Shown in pieces: positions 1 to 5,451 of a stretch of DNA of 5,825 nucleotides. The stretch is taken from positions 1-5,825 of the forward strand of contig JAPKCE010000142.1 in NCBI GenBank assembly GCA_028823075.1. The letters are read 5' to 3'. Origin of the DNA: Myxococcota bacterium (lineage in GTDB: Bacteria; Myxococcota; UBA4151). Every line of letters begins with the position of its first letter. Within the stretch, counting starts at the first letter, position 1. Made by a program: the position numbers and the translations under genes. Below the pieces are notes generated by a model, which worked only from the letters and a program-made list of their open reading frames with translations, was not told the DNA's origin and did not search any database.

Positions 1-944
1 GCCTCGTCCATCAGCGCCAAGGCGCCACCAACCTGGGCACCAGCTTGGATACCCTCGCCCTGTGAATACGGACTCGCGGCGCTCCATTCGCTGCTGCTCG
101 GCTGCGGGCCATACTGCGAGCGCATCGCCGCATTACGAGCAAAGCCGCCGGCAGCCAGAAGCACGCCGTTTTTTGCGTGGATTTCGTACAGCCCGTCGGG
201 TCCCTCGATGCACGCCCCAAGTACCCTGCCTTGCTCGATGATCAGACTCTTTAAACCCTGCCCGTAGCGCAGCTCAAGACCACGATCGAGAAGGGATAAG
301 CGTAGACGCCCCGCTAAAGCGTTACCCGCATACAAAAAGGTGTCGCGGCCAAAACGGCGACGTTTAAAAAAGCGTAGAAGATAACGCAAAAATAGCCAGG
401 CCATGAACACGGTACCGCGCCAGCCGCCCGTGAGTAGGGTATGAGCTTGCTCGGCTGAGATACCGAATTTACCCAAGATTTGGCTTTGAGGGTGGGGTAA
501 TCGCAGGCGCTTAAACTCGGCACCTAAGCGGCTGCCGTCGAAGGGGCGCGACTCGCTAGAACGCCCCCCGGCTTTGCCGCCGGGGCTCTCGGGGTAATAG
601 TCGCTGTACTTATCGATAGGGTCAAAGCGTAGGTGGCTGTTCTGGGTCACATAGGCATGCATGCGCTGACTCTGCTGAATATAAGCTTCCAAAGCCGCCG
701 TATCCCCCTCATCACCGGTGATGCTCTGGAGATAGGTCAAGGCCTCGGCGTCGCTATCTGGCAGTTTCATGTTCGGGTTGTTCGGCAACCAACAAACACC
801 TCCGCTCATGGCCGTTGAACCGCCAAAATGTTCGCTTTTTTCGACGATGACCGTGTGCAGGCCCAAGTCGTGAGCGCGCAGAGCGGCAGCCATGCCGGCG
901 GCGCCGCTGCCGATGATCAAAAAATCAACTTCTTCACTTTTCAT
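1..944 (-). CDS. FAD-dependent dehydrogenase, 3-oxosteroid 1-dehydrogenase (KstD)-like, C-terminus cut by window edge
   Basis: Partial gene: 314 complete codons are present and the frame is still open at base 1. Family members are about 550 residues, so the C-terminal part is missing. The N-terminus has the FAD-binding dinucleotide fold GSGAAG (residues 12-17), with the acidic E35 ending beta-2 where the ADP ribose is bound. The stretch GGSTAMSGGVCWLPNNP (41-57) is the signature of the KstD/fumarate-reductase flavoprotein group. YSDYYPE (113-119) lies in the substrate-domain region. LAAGGFARN (263-271) and the terminal GEG..AG..GGALALMDE complete the FAD-domain pattern. Members oxidise 3-ketosteroid A rings (delta-1 or delta-4 type) or related substrates, passing electrons through FAD. 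The catalytic C-terminal residues are outside the window, so the exact substrate cannot be assigned. ATG 944 was chosen because it overlaps the stop of a small upstream ORF. ATG 956 is in frame and would add four residues. Neither start has a good Shine-Dalgarno. An in-frame TGA at 980-978 limits further extension. Confidence 0.88.
   Translation of the reverse strand, partial: MKSEEVDFLIIGSGAAGMAAALRAHDLGLHTVIVEKSEHFGGSTAMSGGVCWLPNNPNMKLPDSDAEALTYLQSITGDEGDTAALEAYIQQSQRMHAYVTQNSHLRFDPIDKYSDYYPESPGGKAGGRSSESRPFDGSRLGAEFKRLRLPHPQSQILGKFGISAEQAHTLLTGGWRGTVFMAWLFLRYLLRFFKRRRFGRDTFLYAGNALAGRLRLSLLDRGLELRYGQGLKSLIIEQGRVLGACIEGPDGLYEIHAKNGVLLAAGGFARNAAMRSQYGPQPSSSEWSAASPYSQGEGIQAGAQVGGALALMDE
566..585. 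repeat. GC-rich inverted repeat inside the dehydrogenase gene
   Basis: CCCCGGC (566-572) and GCCGGGG (579-585) form a perfect 7-bp stem with a 6-nt loop. It lies within the coding sequence for the Gly/Pro/Ser-rich loop SPGGKAGGRSS. No T-run follows it in either direction, so a terminator role is not supported. It may simply reflect Gly/Pro codon choice. Confidence 0.4.
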
Positions 945-1003
945 GAGGTGAAGCATCGGCGCCGCCAGGCGTCGCGGTCAAGAGCAATTAGAACGCGTTT
1001 CAT
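941..1003 (-). CDS. possible 20-codon leader ORF upstream of the dehydrogenase
   Basis: A short ORF (MKRVLIALDRDAW then an Arg run, ending CFTS) starts at ATG 1003-1001. A clear Shine-Dalgarno, GGGAG, lies at 1012-1008 with a 4-nt spacer. Its TGA (943-941) overlaps the dehydrogenase ATG (944-942) as ATGA. The dehydrogenase itself lacks an evident ribosome binding site, so this small ORF could load ribosomes that then re-initiate on the flavoprotein (translational coupling). The peptide resembles nothing I know, and it may be only a relic or chance ORF. The alternative dehydrogenase start at 956 would lie inside this ORF in another frame. Confidence 0.35.
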   Translation of the reverse strand: MKRVLIALDRDAWRRRCFTS

Positions 1004-1066
1004 TTTTCTCCCGCAAAGGCCTACAAGTAAGCACAAGCGCAGCCACCTGGCGGAGATTGTTCGACC
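1004..1066. promoter_or_regulatory. 63-bp divergent intergenic region
   Basis: This gap separates the leftward dehydrogenase unit from the rightward operon, so promoters for both units must lie in it or just inside the flanking genes. I see no strong paired -35/-10 boxes on either strand and no clear operator palindrome. The plus-strand Shine-Dalgarno GGAG is at 1052-1055. The shared space suggests possible co-regulation of the two units, which is inferred from position only. Confidence 0.4.
1008..1012 (-). promoter_or_regulatory. Shine-Dalgarno GGGAG of the leader ORF
   Basis: GGGAG on the minus strand is followed by AAAA and then ATG at 1003. It is the only convincing ribosome binding site for the leftward unit. 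It serves the 20-codon ORF rather than the dehydrogenase directly. Confidence 0.45.
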
Positions 1067-1849
1067 ATGATGAAAAATGTGGGACAGCCCCTAGTTCTCT
1101 TTCTGCTCGGCGGTTCGCTTATTTTTGCTGCCGATGCGCTGCTCAGGCCGGCGCCGATGAACATCATCGTGGTGCCGAACGAACTTCTGCAAGGCCTGCG
1201 CAGCGAACTGGAGCGCAAAGGAGAGCGCGGCCCTCAAGCACTACAAACAGCGCTCGATGCCTGGCTCGAAGACGAGATGTTGTTGCGCGAGGCGCAGCGC
1301 TTGGGCCTGAATAAAGGCGACCCAATCCTGCGGCGAAGAATGGCTCAAGTCATGCGTTTTTTCATCGCTGAGAGCGCCCAACTTCGGGAACCCAGCGAGA
1401 CCGAACTGCGAGCCCACCTCAAAACCTACGCCGAACGCTATCAGCAGCCAAAACGGGTCAGTTTTGAACATCACTTTTTCAGCGGCAAAGAGGCTGAGAG
1501 AAAACGAGAACTAGCGGCCAATGCGCTGGTCAAAGGGGAGACGGTGCAAAGCGACGCCTTCGCCCACGGCAATCATTTGGTCGGGCAGAGCGAGACGCGT
1601 TTGGCTCAACGCTTTGGCGTCAAATTTGCTCGACAGTTGATGGGCATGAGCGTCAGCGAACGCTGGCTCCCTATCAAATCCTCCCTCGGCCTGCACCTGC
1701 TTGTCGTCCAAGCAACCGATGCGGCTGGCCCTGCAAAGTGGAATGAGATCACCCAACAGTTGCGCCAAGATTGGCTACGTCACGCGAAATCTCGAGCGAT
1801 CAGCGATGGGCTCCGCAAACTCAAAACCCGCTATCAGGTTGAACGATGA
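1067..1849 (+). CDS. membrane-anchored parvulin-type peptidyl-prolyl cis-trans isomerase
   Basis: 260 residues. The N-terminus has one hydrophobic segment (about 8-26, LVLFLLGGSLIFAADALL), giving an uncleaved anchor or signal, so the rest probably faces the periplasm. Residues 60-100 (ALDAWLEDEMLLREAQRLGL..) look like the helical SurA_N/PpiC-associated chaperone region. Residues 125-216 match a degenerate PpiC/rotamase domain: QPKRVSFEHHFFS, then FARQLMGM....W.PIKSSLGLHLLVVQ, where the S-x-x-G-L-H-L pattern is typical of the last strand. The family assists folding of exported proteins. Here the likely clients are the neighbouring exported proteins (inference). Start: tandem ATG codons at 1067 and 1070, with GGAG at 1052-1055, 11 nt upstream of the first. 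The TGA overlaps the next ATG (ATGA, 1846-1849), indicating translational coupling. Catalytic activity cannot be judged because PpiC_2-type domains are divergent. Confidence 0.8.
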   Translation: MMKNVGQPLVLFLLGGSLIFAADALLRPAPMNIIVVPNELLQGLRSELERKGERGPQALQTALDAWLEDEMLLREAQRLGLNKGDPILRRRMAQVMRFFIAESAQLREPSETELRAHLKTYAERYQQPKRVSFEHHFFSGKEAERKRELAANALVKGETVQSDAFAHGNHLVGQSETRLAQRFGVKFARQLMGMSVSERWLPIKSSLGLHLLVVQATDAAGPAKWNEITQQLRQDWLRHAKSRAISDGLRKLKTRYQVER

Positions 1850-2772
1850 AATTTGCGGGCCTGTTGATTGCTCTCGCACTGGCCTCTCCGGCTCAAGCAC
1901 ATCGTATGGGACTGGCTCGCGTATCTCTTTCGCAAAGCGATGAAACCGTCGTCACCTTGGCGCTCAATCCGCAGGCGGCGAAGCATCAACTGCGTCCCCT
2001 ACCGAGCCCGGGATGCGTCATCATCGAGCCCTGGCGGATGACGCTCGATGCGCTGCATATGAGCAGTCGCTGGCGCTGTAAAAAAGACATCGAACAGCTT
2101 AGCTTTTCTCGCCAAGGCAATTATGAAGGGACCATCTTGGCGCGACTTGAAAGCCGCAGCCGCCCTGCGGTCGAACGGCTCAGTCGGGGTGCAAAGACGA
2201 TTTACTTTAAGGCCGAAAAACTCGTTCAAACCCCTGTCCTTGGACATCTTCTCGGAGGGCTTTGGCACCTTCTTTTAGGTTGGGACCACCTCTTGCTCAT
2301 CGCCCTATTGGCTGTTCATTTCAGGGCTTTCTCATCCTTGCTGGGGGCAACACTAGCCTTTACCGCCGGGCATACCCTAAGCCTCGCCGCTGCCGCTTTT
2401 GGCCTGCTCAACGTCTCCATTCCGGCGATCGAGGCCTGCATTGCCCTAAGTTTGATGGTGATGGCCTACGAGACCTTGCGCCAGCAAAGCCAAAGCCCGC
2501 CCTACGGCCTGCTGGTCGCTTTTGGGCTGCTTCACGGGCTCGGTTTGGCCAGCGGTTTCGCGGGCGCCGGCTTGGGTGGCTGGGCGTTGCTCGGCGCCGT
2601 ATTGCTCTTCAACCTGGGCATCGAACTCGCCCAATTGCTGTGGCTCTGCGCGGTACGTTTGGGCAGCCGCGCCTTGCCTCAAACTTGGACTCGTGATGCT
2701 CTAGCCTATGGCTCGGGGGCCATGGCGGCTTTTTGGCTGCTGCAGCGCAGCAGCGAATTGGGAGGGAGTTGA
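1846..2772 (+). CDS. HupE/UreJ family membrane protein (HupE/UreJ_2 type)
   Basis: 308 residues. A signal peptide (1-18) ends in AQA before H19. A soluble domain (about 19-130) with two cysteines, C57 and C78, follows and should be periplasmic. The rest is a polytopic membrane domain carrying the family motifs: WHLLLGWDHLLLIALLA (140-156), FTAGHTLSL (172-180), IEACIALSLMV (195-205), FGLLHGLGLASGF (226-238) and FNLGIELAQ (255-263). Conserved His, Asp and Glu inside helices are typical of HupE/UreJ proteins, some of which transport nickel or cobalt. The HupE/UreJ_2 branch lacks a firmly established substrate. No hydrogenase or urease genes are nearby, so the classic nickel-delivery role is not supported. 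A more likely role is metal supply or another envelope function linked to the adjacent metal-dependent DUF3604 protein (inference). The start overlaps the PPIase stop, with a weak AGG at 1836-1838. The TGA shares one base with the next ATG. Confidence 0.88.
   Translation: MKFAGLLIALALASPAQAHRMGLARVSLSQSDETVVTLALNPQAAKHQLRPLPSPGCVIIEPWRMTLDALHMSSRWRCKKDIEQLSFSRQGNYEGTILARLESRSRPAVERLSRGAKTIYFKAEKLVQTPVLGHLLGGLWHLLLGWDHLLLIALLAVHFRAFSSLLGATLAFTAGHTLSLAAAAFGLLNVSIPAIEACIALSLMVMAYETLRQQSQSPPYGLLVAFGLLHGLGLASGFAGAGLGGWALLGAVLLFNLGIELAQLLWLCAVRLGSRALPQTWTRDALAYGSGAMAAFWLLQRSSELGGS
2761..2768 (+). promoter_or_regulatory. Shine-Dalgarno GGAGGGAG that sets the DUF3604 start
   Basis: A strong purine-rich ribosome binding site lies inside the last codons of the HupE-like gene, 3 nt before ATG 2772. 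It favours that start over the in-frame ATG at 2733, and the resulting protein begins with a lipoprotein signal. The closeness to the ATG is tight if the final GAG is used, but the GGAGG core at 2761-2765 gives 6 nt. Confidence 0.65.
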
Positions 2773-3707
2773 TGCGGCTTCTTTTAATATTTTTCTGTGC
2801 AGCAGCCTGTTCCGACTACGAGCCTTACGTCATCGAGCGCCACGAGTCTCGGCCTGCATGTTCTGAAAACCACCCTTTGCGACAGGTTTATTGGGGTGAT
2901 CTCCACGTTCACACCTCGTTGTCGTTCGACGCCTATTCCAGCCAACTTCGTGCCGGCCCTGCCGAGGCTTATGCTTTTGCGCGCGGCGAACCGGTACACC
3001 TTCCGCCCTACGACAGCGCCGGAAATGCCAGTCGCGAACTCCGCCTTGAACGTCCTTTGGATTTTGTCGCTGTTACGGATCATGCGGAATATTTCGGAGA
3101 ATTGCGGAGTTGTCTTGACGAGAGTTCCAGCGGCTATGCGTCGGCCACCTGCGCGGCTTTACGCAGCACCAACGGCGCTACTTTTAACTTCGGCATTCAA
3201 TTATCAAACCCCAACCCGCAGCGTTTTGCCTGGTGCCGCGACCCCGACGGTGATTGCGCTGCTCATGCTCAAAGCGCCTGGAAAGAGGTGCAAGATGCCG
3301 CCGAGGAGGCCTACGACCGAAGTTCTGCTTGCCGCTTCACCTCGCTGATCGGCTATGAGTACACCAGCGCCGCGGGGGTCTCGAACCTGCACCGCAACGT
3401 CATCTTCCGCAGCGCCTCGGTGCCGCAAAAGGCCATCAGCTTTTTTGAGGCGCCAAGGCCAGATCAGCTCTGGAGCCAGGTCGATAAGGCCTGTTCGGCC
3501 CTCGAAAACTGCGAGGTGCTGATGATTCCGCATAACTCGAACCTAAGTAACGGACGCATGTTTGCGCCGGCTTTTGAGGGCAGCGAGATGAACGCGCAAA
3601 ACCTGGCCTTGCAGCAGCGCATGGAGCCGCTCATCGAAATCTATCAACACAAGGGCGACAGCGAATGTATGAACGGTTTCGAAACGCCGTTAGGCGGCGC
3701 CGATTAA
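2772..3707 (+). CDS. N-terminal DUF3604 fragment, product if the TAA is real
   Basis: 311 residues from the lipoprotein signal to codon 311. It holds the H-x-H, TDH, GYEY and PHNSN motifs. It lacks the S-T-D-S-H metal motif and the GTSGPRM segment, so a metal site built from both halves could not form. It is expected to be non-functional unless the stop is read through or is an artefact. Confidence 0.55.
   Translation: MRLLLIFFCAAACSDYEPYVIERHESRPACSENHPLRQVYWGDLHVHTSLSFDAYSSQLRAGPAEAYAFARGEPVHLPPYDSAGNASRELRLERPLDFVAVTDHAEYFGELRSCLDESSSGYASATCAALRSTNGATFNFGIQLSNPNPQRFAWCRDPDGDCAAHAQSAWKEVQDAAEEAYDRSSACRFTSLIGYEYTSAAGVSNLHRNVIFRSASVPQKAISFFEAPRPDQLWSQVDKACSALENCEVLMIPHNSNLSNGRMFAPAFEGSEMNAQNLALQQRMEPLIEIYQHKGDSECMNGFETPLGGAD
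3705..3707 (+). other. in-frame TAA (codon 312) at a usually Glu position
   Basis: The local codons are GGC GCC GAT TAA GCT TGC GGC TTT GAA AAG CTT, read as GAD-stop-ACGFEKL. From my knowledge of the family, the equivalent position is normally Glu in a DE-x-C-x-FE motif, so GAA to TAA is the simplest origin. TAA is also the true terminator of this same gene at 4668-4670, which argues against a reassigned code. Confidence 0.85.
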
Positions 3708-3776
3708 GCTTGCGGCTTTGAAAAGCTTCACCCTGCCGACTTTGAAGACTGCCTCGACAGTGTCGGTAATTTCGGG

Positions 3777-4670
3777 ATGCTCGCTCAGGGCTGTGCCAGC
3801 CAAACCGATTTTGTCCGAGGCGCCTTGACCGAAGGGCTAAAACGCCGCCGGCGCCAGGGCATTAACTCTTTAAAACTAGGGATTATCGGCAGCACCGACA
3901 GCCATAACGCGAGTCCTGGAGCGGTGTCCGAACGCAACTTCGCCGGCCATAAAGGGACCGACGATGCGGCGCCCGAAGCGCGCCTTAGCGGCAACGACAT
4001 CACCGCAGGAACCTGGAGCGACAGCCCCGGAGGGATCGCCGGAATCTGGGCCCAAGAAAACAGCCGAGACGGTCTTTTTGAAGCCCTTAAACGGCGAGAG
4101 GTCTTCGGTACCTCGGGCCCTCGTATGGCGGTGCGGTTCTTCGCTGGTTTCGGGCTTGACGATGACCTGTGTTCGTCCGCGGACATGCTCGAAAAGGCTT
4201 ATGAACAAGGTGTGCCGATGGGTTCAGACCTGGGCGAACCGGGTCTGTTTTCGCAGCAGCCCACCTTTCTTATTCAAGCCCTCAAAGACCCTGGAACCGA
4301 CACGGACCCCGGCGCGCCCTTGCAACAATTACAAATTATCAAAGGCTGGGTTGATGCTAATGGTGACGCCCGGACCAAGGTGGTTAGCCTCGTCCTCGAT
4401 GGAGGCGACTTCACGACCGATGCGCAAACTTGTAGCAGCAGCGGCTCGGGAGCGAGCAGCCTGTGCGCGAGTTGGCGGGATCCCGAGTTCGACGCGCAGC
4501 AAGAAGCGTTCTACTATGCTCGAGTTCTGGCTTATCCGAGTTGCCGCTGGAACGCCTACCTCTGTGGCCGGCTGAGCGGCGAAGCTCGACCCTCGGCCTG
4601 TGACGATCCTGAGGTTCCTCAACTCATCGCTGAACGCGCCTGGACCTCGCCGATTTGGTACGAACCCTAA
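3777..4670 (+). CDS. C-terminal DUF3604 fragment from an internal ATG, unlikely to be independently translated
   Basis: This is the same frame as the upstream half. The first ATG after the TAA is at 3777, leaving the codons 3708-3776 (C-x-FEKL..) outside it. No proper Shine-Dalgarno precedes it and there is no signal peptide, so it is best read as the remainder of the interrupted gene. It contains the GSTDSH motif, VFGTSGPRM and the normal C-terminus. The absence of further stops or frameshifts over about 320 codons argues that the interruption is recent or artefactual. Confidence 0.5.
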   Translation: MLAQGCASQTDFVRGALTEGLKRRRRQGINSLKLGIIGSTDSHNASPGAVSERNFAGHKGTDDAAPEARLSGNDITAGTWSDSPGGIAGIWAQENSRDGLFEALKRREVFGTSGPRMAVRFFAGFGLDDDLCSSADMLEKAYEQGVPMGSDLGEPGLFSQQPTFLIQALKDPGTDTDPGAPLQQLQIIKGWVDANGDARTKVVSLVLDGGDFTTDAQTCSSSGSGASSLCASWRDPEFDAQQEAFYYARVLAYPSCRWNAYLCGRLSGEARPSACDDPEVPQLIAERAWTSPIWYEP

Positions 4671-4680
4671 TTTTGCACTA

Positions 4681-4684
4681 AGGA
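4681..4684 (+). promoter_or_regulatory. Shine-Dalgarno AGGA for the cysteine-rich lipoprotein
   Basis: AGGA (AAGGA when 4680 is included) sits 7 nt before ATG 4692 in the 21-nt gap after the DUF3604 stop. This is good spacing and supports the chosen start. Confidence 0.6.
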
Positions 4685-4691
4685 ACCTGCC

Positions 4692-5450
4692 ATGATCCGT
4701 TTCTTGACCCTATGTTTAGCTGTCAGCGCCTGCTCGGGCGATGAGCCCCCACCACAACCGCCAGTTGGCGACGCGGGCGTGACGGTTCCCGACGGCGGCG
4801 TCGGAAGTTGCGGTGATTCTTGGCTACTCACCTACCGCATCAACGGAAATTTCTACATCACCGACACCACGGCCAGCATGGGCAACGCCGATCGTCCGCT
4901 AAGCGAAGGTACGCTGGTTTTGCGCGTGCCCGATAACGCTGGGCAACCTGATGATGGCGAAATTCAACTCATCAGCTTTTCCCACGGAGAGCGCTTTACA
5001 GTCACTGCTTTTGGCATCGAGACCGTAAGCGATGTGGACGTTCGCGGCGGCCCGCATCCCTGCGGAATTGCCTTGGGCTCGCGCAGCGAAGAAACTCTAA
5101 CTTGGGAACGCTGCACGCCCAGCGCTTCACAAGGCGTGGATAAGAACAGTTGGACCCCCGACGACGCCGCCGAAGGCCCAGGTTGCCTCCGTGATTACAG
5201 CACCAGCGGCAACGTCGCTTGCGAAGGAATTATGTGCGACATCGGCGGGCTGAGCGTCGGCGATAATCCGCAAGCTGAGCGCTACAACCAACCGCTCGAA
5301 CCCTTTGCATTTATCGGCGGTTGGGATGGCTTTAGTATGGCGCGCAGCGAGATCCCCAACCGCACACCGAGCCGTACCTGGTTTGATCTCAACGGGGTCT
5401 TGGTCGATCAACAACTCGACAATATTCCCGCCTGCTTATGCGAGCTATGA
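4692..5450 (+). CDS. cysteine-rich putative lipoprotein of unknown function
   Basis: 252 residues; I do not recognise the family. The N-terminus is a lipoprotein signal with lipobox VSAC (C14). A flexible low-complexity linker follows (about 16-38: P-rich, then DAG and DGG repeats), a style common in Myxococcota lipoproteins. The remaining domain (about 40-252) looks beta-rich and soluble, with no membrane segment. Apart from C8 in the signal and the lipidated C14 it has eight cysteines (40, 124, 141, 165, 177, 182, 248, 250), enough for four disulfides, consistent with an extracytoplasmic location. The first cysteine comes just after the linker and the last two are at the extreme C-terminus (ACLCEL), which suggests a disulfide closing the domain. 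The gene follows DUF3604 by 21 nt and is probably co-transcribed. It could be a surface partner of that protein, but this rests only on position. Confidence 0.75.
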   Translation: MIRFLTLCLAVSACSGDEPPPQPPVGDAGVTVPDGGVGSCGDSWLLTYRINGNFYITDTTASMGNADRPLSEGTLVLRVPDNAGQPDDGEIQLISFSHGERFTVTAFGIETVSDVDVRGGPHPCGIALGSRSEETLTWERCTPSASQGVDKNSWTPDDAAEGPGCLRDYSTSGNVACEGIMCDIGGLSVGDNPQAERYNQPLEPFAFIGGWDGFSMARSEIPNRTPSRTWFDLNGVLVDQQLDNIPACLCEL

Positions 5451-5451
5451 G

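Larger units (their letters stand above)
2772..4670 (+). pseudogene. DUF3604 lipoprotein (PHP-like metal-dependent hydrolase) interrupted by one in-frame TAA
   Basis: Full reading frame is 632 codons plus stop, normal for DUF3604, with a single TAA at codon 312. The N-terminus is a lipoprotein signal (MRLLLIFFCAAAC, with C13 as the lipidated residue), so the product is exported. PHP-like metal-ligand motifs run in order through both halves: GDLHVHTS (H45, H47), VTDHAEY (D103, H104), GYEYT (194-198), IPHNSN (H254) and YQHKGDSEC (292-299). After the stop come C-x-FEKL, GIIGSTDSHNASPG (D376, H378), VFGTSGPRM (444-452) and the family C-terminus AWTSPIWYEP. The family resembles PHP phosphoesterases, but its substrates are not established. 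Frame is retained on both sides of the TAA and no other lesion is visible. The break therefore comes from one substitution, most simply GAA to TAA in the D-E-x-C-x-FE motif. A sequencing error would restore an intact gene. The start overlaps the HupE-like stop by one base. Confidence 0.85.

Noticed and set aside
566..585. GC-rich hairpin as a transcription terminator
   Set aside because: It lies deep in the dehydrogenase coding sequence and has no T-run on either side.
1022..1027. TACAAG as a -10 box for the plus-strand operon
   Set aside because: No acceptable -35 element lies at suitable spacing, so the match could be chance.
1057..1314. Plus-strand ORF overlapping the PPIase start in another frame
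   Set aside because: It has no recognisable domain and an Arg/Ala-rich shadow composition, and the overlapping PPIase frame has clear family features.
2262..2696. 144-codon plus-strand ORF inside the HupE-like gene
   Set aside because: It is rich in Arg/Pro, as expected of an off-frame shadow of a hydrophobic gene, and the true frame carries all HupE/UreJ motifs.
3705..3707. Recoding of TAA as an amino acid (alternative genetic code or programmed read-through)
   Set aside because: TAA ends this same gene at 4668-4670, selenocysteine and pyrrolysine use TGA and TAG, and a single substitution or sequencing error is simpler.
3785..4208. Minus-strand ORFs opposite the second half of the DUF3604 gene
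   Set aside because: They have no family similarity that I can see and lie antisense to a frame with strong DUF3604 motifs.
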